Source: an uncultured Eubacteriales bacterium | GTDB taxonomy: Bacteria > Bacillota > Clostridia > Christensenellales > Aristaeellaceae | Direction: 5' to 3' | Length of the DNA: 64,000 nt | Assembly: GCA_900542445.1 (NCBI GenBank) | Contig: UQNN01000012.1 | Coordinates: 3,676 to 67,675, forward strand | Part shown: piece after piece, positions 23,725 through 31,457 of the stretch | How the letters are laid out: each line of letters begins with the position of its first letter | How positions within the stretch are numbered: position 1 is the first letter of the stretch | Translations under genes and position numbers: made by a program | Notes under the pieces: model-generated | What the model was told of the DNA's origin: nothing | The model's database searches: none | Seen by the model: only the letters and a program-made list of their open reading frames with translations

Positions 23725-25341
23725 ATGAAGCAAAAGCGGCTGGGCGGCCTGTGCGCGGCGGCCATTTTCCTGCTCTGCGCCCTGATGACGGGGTTTTACC
23801 TGATTGCGGGATATGGCGCATATCTGGATTCGGACATGGCTTCCGAGCTGGCCCTGGCCAGCCATCTGGCGAAGGAAGGCGCGCTGATTTCCTCGACGTG
23901 GGCCTATTCCACGGAGGTGCGCGTGCTTTCCACCCAGCTGGTTTTCACGCCGCTGATGGCGCTGTTTCCGCACAACTGGCGGCTGGTGCGCACGCTCGGC
24001 TGCCTGATTTTGCAGGCGGCGCTGGCCGCAAGCGCGTATTTCTGCGGGCGGTCGCTGGGCGCGAGGAAGCGCTTTGCGCTGCTGTTTGCAGGGCTGAGCA
24101 TCAGCGTATGCTCGGTGGTCTATGCGCAGATGATCACCATCGGCGCGTACTATGTACCGCACGCGGTGCTGACCAGCCTGTACGTGGGACTGACGGCCCG
24201 GCTGATGACGGAACGGAAGCACGGCAGGCGGCGGGGTATCCTGGCGCTGCTGATCGCGTTGTCCGTGCTGATGGGGGCTTCTTCCATTCGATACCTGTTC
24301 TGCGCGACGATTCCCGCTGCTGCGGCGGGCGTATGGGCGTATCTTTTCCCTGCCGGGAACGAGAGCGCGCCGAGAGAATGGAAGGATAAGGTCGGGTTTC
24401 TGCTGACGTTGACCGGGCTGGCGTTCAGCGTTGGCGGATTTCTCATCGGGCAGAAAATTCTGCCGAAAATCTGCGACTATGACGCGGCAAGGTACGGCGG
24501 GGTGCGGCTGTCGGCCTTTACCTCGGCGGATATGCCGGAGATGATGCAGCAGGCGCTGGGCGGACTGGCGCGGCTGATGGGATACAGCGAGGGGAGCGTG
24601 CTGCTCTCCGTCCACGGGCTGGCGAGCGTCGGCGCGCTGCTGCTGCCCGCCGCCGCGGCGATTCTGATGGGCCGCGCATTGAAAGCGGCCAGACGGGACG
24701 GGAACAACGTGCTGCGCGTCGGCGTGTTGACGCTGGCGATGAGCGCGGCGATTACGGCGCTGTCGTTTGTGCTTCTGGAGGATCTGTATCTGAACCGGTA
24801 CTGGATTCCGCTGATGACGCTGGGCGCGCCGGTGATGGCCGCGTGCCTGAGCCGCGAAAACAACGCGCCGCTCAGAAACGTCTGCGTGCTGTTGTTTGCG
24901 GGCGTGGTGGTGGTTTCCTCTGCCATGCAGATCGCCGGATCGATGAAAAATCCGGAGATCACGTCGGTTCAGCGGGAACGGGCGGCTCATTTGCAGAACA
25001 ACGGGCTGACGTTTGGCTATGCGACGTTCTGGAATGCGAACGTCGTCACGGAACTGACGGACGGCGACGTGGAAGCGGTGGCCGTTTCCATCGATGCAAA
25101 TGCGCAGGGGCAGGGCGTGCCGCACACGAGCATGTGGCTGGAAGCCACGGCCGACAGGCGGATGGAGCGGCCGGACGAGCCGGTCTTTCTGATGCTGACG
25201 GCGCAGGAGAGCGGACAGCTTTCCGATTTTCTGGCGCTCAGCGGCGCGCAGAAGCGCTGGGAGCAAAGCGGCATGACCATTTATGAAATTGAAAGTCAGC
25301 GCGTTTTCTTTGAAACGGCGCAGACGATGGATGCGCAGTGA
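23725..25341 (+). CDS. GT-C-like membrane protein, paralogue b
   Basis: A 538-residue multi-spanning protein related to the one at 21654. Shared features are the N-terminal membrane segment, the first-loop motif AYLDSDMASELALASHLA followed by a STWAYSTEVR stretch (WLYSTEIH in the paralogue), an LYLNRYWIPLMTLGAP-type segment in the last membrane region, and a C-terminal external part with NNGLTFGYATFWNANVVTEL. In the paralogue the matching stretch is ENGYTHGYGTFWNVRVMQER. That stretch is thus shared outside the membrane core too, suggesting it shapes the active site. It has its own consensus promoter and is followed by the DUF1836 gene 25 bases later. A role in envelope glycan assembly is inferred, not shown. 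Confidence 0.6.
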   Translation: MKQKRLGGLCAAAIFLLCALMTGFYLIAGYGAYLDSDMASELALASHLAKEGALISSTWAYSTEVRVLSTQLVFTPLMALFPHNWRLVRTLGCLILQAALAASAYFCGRSLGARKRFALLFAGLSISVCSVVYAQMITIGAYYVPHAVLTSLYVGLTARLMTERKHGRRRGILALLIALSVLMGASSIRYLFCATIPAAAAGVWAYLFPAGNESAPREWKDKVGFLLTLTGLAFSVGGFLIGQKILPKICDYDAARYGGVRLSAFTSADMPEMMQQALGGLARLMGYSEGSVLLSVHGLASVGALLLPAAAAILMGRALKAARRDGNNVLRVGVLTLAMSAAITALSFVLLEDLYLNRYWIPLMTLGAPVMAACLSRENNAPLRNVCVLLFAGVVVVSSAMQIAGSMKNPEITSVQRERAAHLQNNGLTFGYATFWNANVVTELTDGDVEAVAVSIDANAQGQGVPHTSMWLEATADRRMERPDEPVFLMLTAQESGQLSDFLALSGAQKRWEQSGMTIYEIESQRVFFETAQTMDAQ

Positions 25342-25366
25342 ACGCGCGGTGAAAGAAGGAAAGCGG

Positions 25367-25849
25367 ATGGAGCGGGAGGAGATCGTGAACATTGATCTGC
25401 CGCAGTGGGAACTGCTGCCGGACATCGGGCTGTACATGGATCAGGTCATCACGCTGATGGACCGCACGTTCAGCCCGGCGCTGCCCAAGGGGGAAATGAC
25501 CAAATCGATGGTCAACAACTATGTGAAGGTTGGGCTGATTCCGCGCCCTGCCGGCAAGAAATACGACCGGGAGCACCTGGCCATGCTGCTGATGATCTGC
25601 GTGCTCAAGCAGGCGCTGAGCATGGAAAGCATCAGCCAGATTCTGCTGGCGCTCTGCGAAGAGGGGGTGCAGGCGGGATACGGCAGATTCTGCGCGATCA
25701 CGCGGAAAATTGAGGAATCTGCGCGCGGCGGACACATCGAGCTGTTTGACGAACAGATTGACGCGCAGGAAATGGCGCTGCGTTCCGGCGTGATGGCGGC
25801 GCTGTGCACCATCCACACATGCAGGCTGCTGGAAAGCTGCCGGGCATGA
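25367..25849 (+). CDS. DUF1836 family protein, probable MerR-like regulator
   Basis: A 160-residue protein of the DUF1836 family. The ATG at 25367 has AGAAGGA six bases upstream; a longer frame overlaps the previous gene and gives a basic, unlikely N-terminus. The segment MTKSMVNNYVKVGLIPRPAG and then KKYDREHLAMLLMICVLKQ resembles the first part of a MerR-type helix-turn-helix, where a winged motif is followed by a helical arm. DNA binding is therefore likely but not proven. It ends the unit that begins with the GT-C-like gene at 23725 and might regulate it. No target site could be pointed out. Confidence 0.75.
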   Translation: MEREEIVNIDLPQWELLPDIGLYMDQVITLMDRTFSPALPKGEMTKSMVNNYVKVGLIPRPAGKKYDREHLAMLLMICVLKQALSMESISQILLALCEEGVQAGYGRFCAITRKIEESARGGHIELFDEQIDAQEMALRSGVMAALCTIHTCRLLESCRA

Positions 25850-25905
25850 AAAAGGTATACATCGACATATCCATAGAACAGGGAATTTGCCAAAGGACTT
25901 GAAAT

Positions 25906-25933
25906 TTGATTTGATTGTGGTTTATACTATAAT
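25906..25933 (+). promoter_or_regulatory. Promoter for the zinc-ribbon protein
   Basis: TTGATT (25906-25911) and TATAAT (25928-25933) with a 16-base spacer, 31 bases before the start codon. Confidence 0.65.
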
Positions 25934-25964
25934 CAGAGACATTGGAAATCAAGGAGGGCTGACC

Positions 25965-26711
25965 ATGTTTTGTCCCCATTGTCATAACAAAATCCCGGAC
26001 GGAAGCAATTTCTGCCCGTTGTGCTACGCCAATCTGGTCGGCGTGAGACAGCGCGAGACGGAGAGCACGGAACGGTTTGAAGAAGAAGAAAAGCCGCGCC
26101 CGGCGCAAAAGGCCGCGCCGAAAAAGAGCGCCAAGCCCGCATACAGCAAGGGAAGCAGGAAGAGCAAGCGCAGCCAGGATAAAACGCCGATGATTATCGC
26201 CATCGGACTGATTTTGATTCTGGTGCTGATTATTGTGATGATTGTGCGATCCATGTTCGGAACGGGCACGCCCGCGGTGGTGAACACGCCGATTCCGCAG
26301 GCGACCCAGCAGCCGCAGCAGGAAAACAACTTTATTGTTTTCGGCGCGACGAACACGCCCGCGCCTGAGCTGACGGCGACGCCGAACATTGAGATTACGC
26401 CGACGCCGGAACCGCAGGAGACGGCGGCCGCGGTGACGACATACAAGACGCTGCGCCGGGGCGACCGCGGGCAGGAAGTTGTTTCCATGCAGCAGGCGCT
26501 GGTTGCGCTGGGCTATCTGAAGGGCGCAAGCGACGGCAACTTCGGCACGGGCACAAAGACGGCGGTTGAGAATTTCCAGAAGGACAACGGACTGGACGTG
26601 GACGGCATTGCGGGCGCGAAGACGCTCGAAAAGCTCTACACCATTTCCGGCGTGACCCCGATTCCGGACGTTACCGCCGCGCCGGGCGACATTCTGGATC
26701 TGCCGGGCTGA
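25965..26711 (+). CDS. Zinc-ribbon, single-pass protein with peptidoglycan-binding domain
   Basis: A 248-residue membrane protein. The start is the ATG at 25965 behind AAGGAGG. Order of parts: a zinc ribbon at the very N-terminus (MFCPHCHNKIPDGSNFCPLC, two CxxC pairs); a charged, lysine-rich linker; one membrane segment (~77-95); an external Thr/Pro-rich linker with repeated TPAP/TPTPEP units; and a C-terminal peptidoglycan-binding domain of the PG_binding_1 type (~165-228; LRRGDRGQEVVSMQQALVAL, then GYLKGASDGNFGTGTKTAV). It therefore seems to link a cytosolic zinc-ribbon to the cell wall. No enzymatic domain is visible. It has its own promoter and a terminator downstream. The job may be structural or sensory. 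Confidence 0.8.
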   Translation: MFCPHCHNKIPDGSNFCPLCYANLVGVRQRETESTERFEEEEKPRPAQKAAPKKSAKPAYSKGSRKSKRSQDKTPMIIAIGLILILVLIIVMIVRSMFGTGTPAVVNTPIPQATQQPQQENNFIVFGATNTPAPELTATPNIEITPTPEPQETAAAVTTYKTLRRGDRGQEVVSMQQALVALGYLKGASDGNFGTGTKTAVENFQKDNGLDVDGIAGAKTLEKLYTISGVTPIPDVTAAPGDILDLPG

Positions 26712-26719
26712 GCAAAAAC

Positions 26720-26760
26720 GCCTTCCTTCAAAGAGAGGCTTTGCTCTGACGCTGACAGGA
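26720..26760. repeat. Copy of intergenic repeat family 2, degenerate
   Basis: CCTTCCTTCAAAGAGAGG and the following CTTTGCTCT resemble CCTCCCTCAAAGAGGGGGG and CTTTGCTTT at 50231-50261. It lies directly after the zinc-ribbon gene. Confidence 0.45.
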
Positions 26761-26811
26761 CATTGTATCGGATATATTCGGTTGCATGGTTGAAGGGATT
26801 ATTACGAAAGA

Positions 26812-26845
26812 GGCTGTAAGGCAGAGCACTTTACAGCCCTTTTTT
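26812..26845 (+). terminator. Terminator after the zinc-ribbon gene
   Basis: GGCTGTAA (26812-26819) pairs with TTACAGCC (26831-26838), followed by CTTTTTT. Confidence 0.85.
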
Positions 26846-26865
26846 ATCAAAATGGCGAAAAGGGG

Positions 26866-26945
26866 ACGCTGGGACGCTGGTCCAGACCCTGCCCGAAACA
26901 GGAGGTTTCGGGATTTTCCACAGAGTTTATTGCGAAGCGATAAAT
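26866..26945. repeat. Copy F of intergenic palindromic repeat family 1, degenerate
   Basis: It keeps the order of hairpins seen in the better copies: an ACGCTGGGAC...GTCCAG arm pair, then CGAAACAGGAGGTTTCG, then TTTATTGCGAAGCGATAAA (26925-26943). The closest relative is copy E at 56944. It ends ~20 bases before the L,D-transpeptidase start. Confidence 0.6.
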
Positions 26946-26967
26946 TGAACCATTGGAGCATCTGTTT

Positions 26968-28593
26968 ATGATGAAAAAAAGCATTTCATGGATGGTTTTC
27001 CTGCTGCTGATGACGGCGGCCTGTGCGCAGGCCGCGCCGCAGCTGACGAATGTGACGGCGGACGGCGAGAGCCTGCACGCCGGAGAAGGATGGACGGTTT
27101 CCTTTGAGACAACGGAGGGCGGCGCGCTGGCGATGCAATTGCGCGGCACGGAAGGCGAAACCGTCGATCTGGGCGCGACGCAGGTGGACGCGGGGAGCGG
27201 ACAGCTGGTCTGGGACGGCGTTCTGCCCGACGGAAGCGAGGCGGCGGACGGCGTTTACACGGTTGCGGTTCAGCTGCGCAACTACTGGGGCGAAGAGAGC
27301 GAAGAAAGCCTGCTGCCGCTGACCATCGGGGAAACGAACGCGGCGGTTTCCGGCGTGCCGGACACGCTGGATTTGAACAGCCTCGATATTCAGGAAGCGC
27401 AGATTTGGGAAGGCGGCATCGAGGAAGCGCAGGTCTGGGACGAAGGCGAGACGGCGAACGGGGAGCCGACGGCGGATGAAAACGGCAGGCGTCCCGTGCC
27501 ACAGGCGACGAGTTTCTGGGACATGAACCCGGACGAATACGACCTGACCGATCCCGACCATCAGCAGGCCATCTGGGATTTGATGATGCAGCCCATCACA
27601 GTGATGGATGTGGGGCAGACCGAACACGTCTATCCGACGTTTACACCGGGCGCGAATCGCAAACCCTATGAGCAGAACTGCGCGGGCGAACTGCACGGGC
27701 AGAGCCAGGGCGTGCATGTGCTGGAAGAGGACACGGACGGCGACGGCTATGTGCTGATCGAGGCCTACTCCAACGACGGCACGAAGACGGACGACACGTA
27801 TATGGAATCCCTGAACGCGAAAAAAGTGCAGGGCTATGTGAAAAAGAGCATTCTGTTCGAGGTGAAGCCGTCGAGCAAATACGCGCTGCTGGTGGATAAG
27901 CTGAGGCAGAAGCTTTACATCTTTGAAGCGGGCGCGATCATCGGTGAGCTGGATGTTTCCACGGGTCTGAACAATGCAAAGCAGCCGTACAACGAATCCC
28001 CGGCGGGCGAATACATCACGGTGAGCAAGGTCGGCGATTTCAAAGCGGGCAGCGGAACGATCGGGCGGTTTGCCATCCGCATCAACGGCGGCACGCTGCT
28101 GCATGAGGTGCTGCATGATACGGCGAAGGACGGCACGCGGATCTATACAGCCTACGAGCCGCAGCTGGGCATGAAAGCCAGCCACGGATGCATCCGCATC
28201 CAGCGCAAGGCAAACGCGCAGGGGCAGAATATGCAGTGGCTCTGGGACAACCTCGAAAACAAGACGAAAGTGTTCATCTGGGATGATCAGGGGCGGCAGA
28301 TGTACGAACCGGAACTGCCGGACAGCAATTTGCAGCTCTATCGTAACCCGAACGGCGGCAGCAACTACCACGTGGACGAGAACTGCTCCGGCGTAAAATC
28401 GCAGTATCTGCCGCTGACGGGCGATTTTACCTATGGCGATCTGGAAAAAGATGAGTTTAAAAAGCTGACCCCGTGCAGCTCCTGCGGCGCGCCCGTCAGA
28501 CCTGAAACGCTCTACGAGCGATATGTGTTTGAAGCGGAGCAAATCGGCGCAGAAGTAACCGACGAGGTGAAGGCGAAGTTTGGAATTGAATAA
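26968..28593 (+). CDS. L,D-transpeptidase (YkuD domain) with N-terminal Ig-like domain
   Basis: A 541-residue secreted protein. GGAG at 26955-26958 suits the ATG at 26968 (or the adjacent one at 26971). A signal peptide covers ~1-24. Next comes a beta-sandwich resembling the FlgD Ig-like fold (~28-125; GVLPDGSEAADGVYTVAVQL), then an acidic linker. The catalytic YkuD domain spans ~305-435, with the active site KASHGCIRI where H406 and C408 act; it forms 3-3 crosslinks in peptidoglycan or attaches proteins to it. The tail has NYHVDENCSG and later PCSSCGAP, a His-Cys-Cys-Cys pattern seen in other Firmicutes surface proteins and probably metal-binding. It lies after a cell-wall-binding protein gene, which fits a wall-remodelling role. 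Confidence 0.88.
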   Translation: MMKKSISWMVFLLLMTAACAQAAPQLTNVTADGESLHAGEGWTVSFETTEGGALAMQLRGTEGETVDLGATQVDAGSGQLVWDGVLPDGSEAADGVYTVAVQLRNYWGEESEESLLPLTIGETNAAVSGVPDTLDLNSLDIQEAQIWEGGIEEAQVWDEGETANGEPTADENGRRPVPQATSFWDMNPDEYDLTDPDHQQAIWDLMMQPITVMDVGQTEHVYPTFTPGANRKPYEQNCAGELHGQSQGVHVLEEDTDGDGYVLIEAYSNDGTKTDDTYMESLNAKKVQGYVKKSILFEVKPSSKYALLVDKLRQKLYIFEAGAIIGELDVSTGLNNAKQPYNESPAGEYITVSKVGDFKAGSGTIGRFAIRINGGTLLHEVLHDTAKDGTRIYTAYEPQLGMKASHGCIRIQRKANAQGQNMQWLWDNLENKTKVFIWDDQGRQMYEPELPDSNLQLYRNPNGGSNYHVDENCSGVKSQYLPLTGDFTYGDLEKDEFKKLTPCSSCGAPVRPETLYERYVFEAEQIGAEVTDEVKAKFGIE

Positions 28594-28608
28594 CGTCAGC
28601 CCAAGTAG

Positions 28609-28639
28609 GAGCCGAGCGGAGAGCCGTTCGGCTCTTTTT
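28609..28639 (+). terminator. Terminator of the L,D-transpeptidase gene
   Basis: GAGCCGA (28609-28615) pairs with TCGGCTC (28628-28634), followed by TTTTTC. Confidence 0.85.
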
Positions 28640-28741
28640 CTTTACCCGAACGCGAAAATGAAAAATGAAAATAAAGAAAATTCTTCTCAAACGTTATAAA
28701 ATAAAAAACTGAATAAAAATTGAATTTTAACAAAATTAAAC

Positions 28742-28770
28742 TTGCAAAAAATGGGAGCTTATGCTATACT
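28742..28770 (+). promoter_or_regulatory. Promoter of the amino acid ABC transporter
   Basis: TTGCAA (28742-28747), 17-base spacer, TATACT (28765-28770). The leader up to the start codon is ~70 bases and GC-rich. The DNA just upstream is unusually AT-rich for this window. Confidence 0.8.
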
Positions 28771-28848
28771 GCCGTTACGACGTTGCAAGACGGCGAAAAC
28801 AAAAACCATCGCGCGCAAGGGTGCGCGGCGGAGATGGGGTGCAAAGCG

Positions 28849-29571
28849 ATGATTAAGCTCAGGAATGTGCATAAGACGTTTGGCCATCTGGAAGTGCTCA
28901 AAGGCATTGATTTGGAAGTGGCCAAGGGCGAGAAGCTGGTCATCATCGGGCCGAGCGGTTCGGGCAAGAGCACTTTGATCCGCTGCATGAACGGGCTGGA
29001 AGAGGTCACGAAGGGCGAGGTTTACATCGACGGGCAGCTGATGACGCACAAGACGCGCGCGGCACTCAACCGGCAGTACTCATCAATGGTCTTTCAGCAG
29101 TTCAACCTCTACCCGCATCTGACGGTCATGGATAATCTGACGCTGGGGCCGGTGAAGCTCAAGAAAGTGCGCAAGGATGAAGCCGAGGCGCTGGCGATGG
29201 AAAATCTGAAACGCGTGGGACTGGAAAAGAAAGCGCTGGTCTATCCGGCGACGCTATCCGGCGGCCAGCAGCAACGCATTGCGATTGCGCGGGCGCTGAC
29301 AATGAAGAACCCGGTGATCTACTTCGACGAACCGACGAGCGCGCTCGACCCGGAGATGGTACAGGAGGTGTTGGACATCATGATTGAGCTGGGCCACGAC
29401 AACATCACGATGGTTGTGGTCACGCACGAGATGGGGTTTGCGCGGGAGGTTGCCGACCGTGTGGTCTTCTGTGACGGCGGGCACATTCTGGAAGAGGGCA
29501 CGCCTGAGCACTTCTTTACAAACCCGGAGAACGAGCGGACGAAGGCGTTTCTATCGAAGATTTTGCGGTGA
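28849..29571 (+). CDS. Polar amino acid ABC transporter, ATP-binding subunit (GlnQ-like)
   Basis: A 240-residue ATPase of the GlnQ/HisP group that powers uptake of polar amino acids. The start is the ATG at 28849, giving MIKLRNVHKTFG and the usual length; an in-frame ATG at 28834 would add five residues. Walker A is GPSGSGKST (34-42), the signature is LSGGQQQRIAIAR, and Walker B is VIYFDEPTSALDPE followed by the switch His in VVTHEM. It heads a four-gene operon with a binding protein and two permeases. Repeat copy A of family 1 lies between it and the binding protein. Likely substrates are glutamine, glutamate or a related amino acid, but sequence alone does not decide. Confidence 0.95.
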   Translation: MIKLRNVHKTFGHLEVLKGIDLEVAKGEKLVIIGPSGSGKSTLIRCMNGLEEVTKGEVYIDGQLMTHKTRAALNRQYSSMVFQQFNLYPHLTVMDNLTLGPVKLKKVRKDEAEALAMENLKRVGLEKKALVYPATLSGGQQQRIAIARALTMKNPVIYFDEPTSALDPEMVQEVLDIMIELGHDNITMVVVTHEMGFAREVADRVVFCDGGHILEEGTPEHFFTNPENERTKAFLSKILR

Positions 29572-29583
29572 CTACGGGGGAAA

Positions 29584-29726
29584 ACGATTGGGGTTCCACC
29601 CCAAACCCCGGCAGGGAACTGAGTTCCCTGCACCTTCCGCCTGTGCTTCGCGGCATGCCGCGAAGCGGATGTGGGAAGGCCGGAAACCTCAGGTTTCCGG
29701 TGGGGTTTGGGGCAAAGCCCCAACGT
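29584..29726. repeat. Copy A of intergenic palindromic repeat family 1
   Basis: Composite element: hairpin TTGGGG...CCCCAA, hairpin CAGGGAACTGAGTTCCCTG, central palindrome TTCGCGGCATGCCGCGAA, then the first two again in inverted order as GGAAACCTCAGGTTTCC and TTGGGGCAAAGCCCCAA. It occupies most of the 190-base gap between the ATPase and binding-protein genes. Confidence 0.88.
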
Positions 29727-29761
29727 ACTCCCTCCTATGCAAGATAAAGGAGGAAAAAACG

Positions 29762-30544
29762 ATGAAAAAGATTCTGGCGGCTGCACTGGCACTGTGCATG
29801 ACGATGGGCGCGGCGGCGTTGGCCGAAGGCACGTTCCGCGTGGGCGTGAAGCAGGATGTTTACGGCTTTGGCTATTACGACGAAGCGACGGGCGAGTTCT
29901 CCGGCATGGAAATCGACTTGGGCGAAAAGCTGGCCGAGGCGCTGGGTTATGACGAGGTGGAATACACCGCGGTGACGGCGGCGACGCGCGGACAGATGCT
30001 GGACAACGACGAACTGGACTGCGTAATCGCGACGTTCACCATCAAGCCGGAACGCAAGGAAAGCTGGGATTTCAGCACGCCGTATTATGTGGATGCTGTG
30101 ACGGTGCTGGTCGAGGATGAATCCGGCATTACGGATTTGGCTGGTCTGAAAGACAAGACGGTCGGCGTTTCCTCCGGTTCGACTTCCGCAAAAGCGCTGG
30201 CCAAGGCGATGGCTGAGGCGGGCGTGATCGATGCGTTTGATGAGGACACGTTTGACGCGGCGACGTTCAGCGGCGGCGTGAGCTTCAAGATTTTTGATGA
30301 CTATCCGGCCATCTCGATGGCGCTGGACGCGGGCGACGTGGACGCCTTTTGCGTGGACAAGTCCATTCTGGCGAACTACAAGACGGACGGCCGCAGCTTC
30401 ATTGCCGATTCGTTCAGCCCGCAGGAATATGGCGTGGCGACGAAGAAGGGGTCTGAGCTGAGCGCGAAGGTGGAAGAGCTGATCACCGGATGGCTGGCCG
30501 ACGGCACGATCGACGGCATGATCGCCGAGTGGGGCCTGGAGTAA
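29762..30544 (+). CDS. Polar amino acid ABC transporter, substrate-binding protein
   Basis: A 260-residue family 3 solute-binding protein. The ATG at 29762 follows AAAGGAGG and yields a signal peptide MKKILAAALALCMTMGAAAL with cleavage near ALAEG at ~22. The Cys within it is not in a lipobox context, so lipid anchoring is doubtful. Typical marks are FRVGVKQDVYGFGYYDEATG, the stretch GMEIDLGEKLAEALG, and CVIATFTIKPERKESWDFS, where the Arg and Asp usually hold the amino acid backbone. Sitting between the ATPase and permease genes, it delivers the substrate to the permease pair. Repeat elements flank it on both sides, so its message could be processed apart from the rest. Confidence 0.93.
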   Translation: MKKILAAALALCMTMGAAALAEGTFRVGVKQDVYGFGYYDEATGEFSGMEIDLGEKLAEALGYDEVEYTAVTAATRGQMLDNDELDCVIATFTIKPERKESWDFSTPYYVDAVTVLVEDESGITDLAGLKDKTVGVSSGSTSAKALAKAMAEAGVIDAFDEDTFDAATFSGGVSFKIFDDYPAISMALDAGDVDAFCVDKSILANYKTDGRSFIADSFSPQEYGVATKKGSELSAKVEELITGWLADGTIDGMIAEWGLE

Positions 30545-30558
30545 AAGAACGGAAGAGA

Positions 30559-30700
30559 ACGTTGGGGCTTTGCCCCAAACCCCAGCAAGAACCTGAGGTT
30601 CTTGCATCTCCCGCTTCGCTTCGCAGTATACCGTGAAGCGGTAGGAGGAAGGTGCAGGGAACTCAGTTCCCTGCCGGAGTTTGAGGCGGAGCCTCAACGT
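30559..30700. repeat. Copy B of intergenic palindromic repeat family 1
   Basis: TTGGGGCTTTGCCCCAA, then AAGAACCTGAGGTTCTT, a CGCTTC/GAAGCG arm pair in the centre, then the inverted half AGGGAACTCAGTTCCCT and TTGAGGCGGAGCCTCAA. In the last hairpin both arms changed together (GAGGC with GCCTC). It fills the gap between the binding-protein and first permease genes. Confidence 0.88.
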
Positions 30701-30725
30701 ACCCCTTAAAACCTGAAGCAAGGAC

Positions 30726-31457
30726 GTGGTGGGTTTGAATACGATTTTCAGCGAAAAAGCGTGGGCGACGGTCTGGCAGTATCGGGCAACGTTTCTGAAC
30801 GGGCTGCTCAATACGCTGGAAAGCGCCGTTGTCGGGCTGGCGATTGCCATGATCATCGGCTTTGCGCTGGGCCTGATGGCGGCGAGCGGAAAGCGAGCTC
30901 TGCGTGTCATCGCGCGGATTTACGTGGAATTCTTTCAGAACACACCGCTCATCTTACAGGTTTGCTTTCTTTATTATGCGTTGGCGTATTCAGGCGTCAA
31001 AATCTCGGTGGTGGTCGTCGGATTTGTCGCGCTGGGATTTTACCATGGAGCCTATGTGGCGGAAGTTGTCCGCGCGGGGATACAGGCTGTGCCTTATGGG
31101 CAGTTTGACGCTGCGTGGTCCCAGGGGTTCGGGTATATCGATACGATGAAGACCATCATTCTGCCGCAGACGATGAAAATCATTCTGCCGCCGATGGTCA
31201 ATCAGGTGGTTGCGCTGATTAAAAACACATCGTGCCTGTTCATCATCGGCGGCGCAGACCTGATTGCGACGACGTATAACTTCGTGACGGGCGAAAGCAC
31301 GGGCGGCGCGTATGGCCCGGCCTATCTGGTGGGCGGCCTGCTCTTCTTTGCGATCTGCTATCCGCTGTCGCTGATGGCGGCTAGGTGGGAAGGCAGGCTC
31401 AAAGCGAGAGACCGCGCGTCGGTCGAGGAGATCGAGAAAAAGGAGGCGACGGCATGA
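30726..31457 (+). CDS. Polar amino acid ABC transporter permease 1
   Basis: A 243-residue membrane protein of the HisM/GlnP group, with an N-terminal NGLLNTLESAVVGLAIAMII segment, about five membrane segments and the EAA loop (GFYHGAYVAEVVRAGIQAVP, then GQFDAAWSQGFG) that couples to the ATPase. The start is uncertain: GTG codons lie at 30726 and 30729 and a TTG at 30735, while AAGGA at 30720-30724 is better spaced for the TTG. The differences are only three residues. It pairs with the second permease, whose start overlaps its stop, to form the channel of the four-gene transporter. The tail after the last segment is charged. Confidence 0.92.
   Translation: MVGLNTIFSEKAWATVWQYRATFLNGLLNTLESAVVGLAIAMIIGFALGLMAASGKRALRVIARIYVEFFQNTPLILQVCFLYYALAYSGVKISVVVVGFVALGFYHGAYVAEVVRAGIQAVPYGQFDAAWSQGFGYIDTMKTIILPQTMKIILPPMVNQVVALIKNTSCLFIIGGADLIATTYNFVTGESTGGAYGPAYLVGGLLFFAICYPLSLMAARWEGRLKARDRASVEEIEKKEATA

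Noticed and set aside
29584..30700. Palindromic repeats as CRISPR or insertion sequence
   Set aside because: No regular repeat-spacer array and no transposase gene; the units are variable in arm sequence and lie singly between genes.
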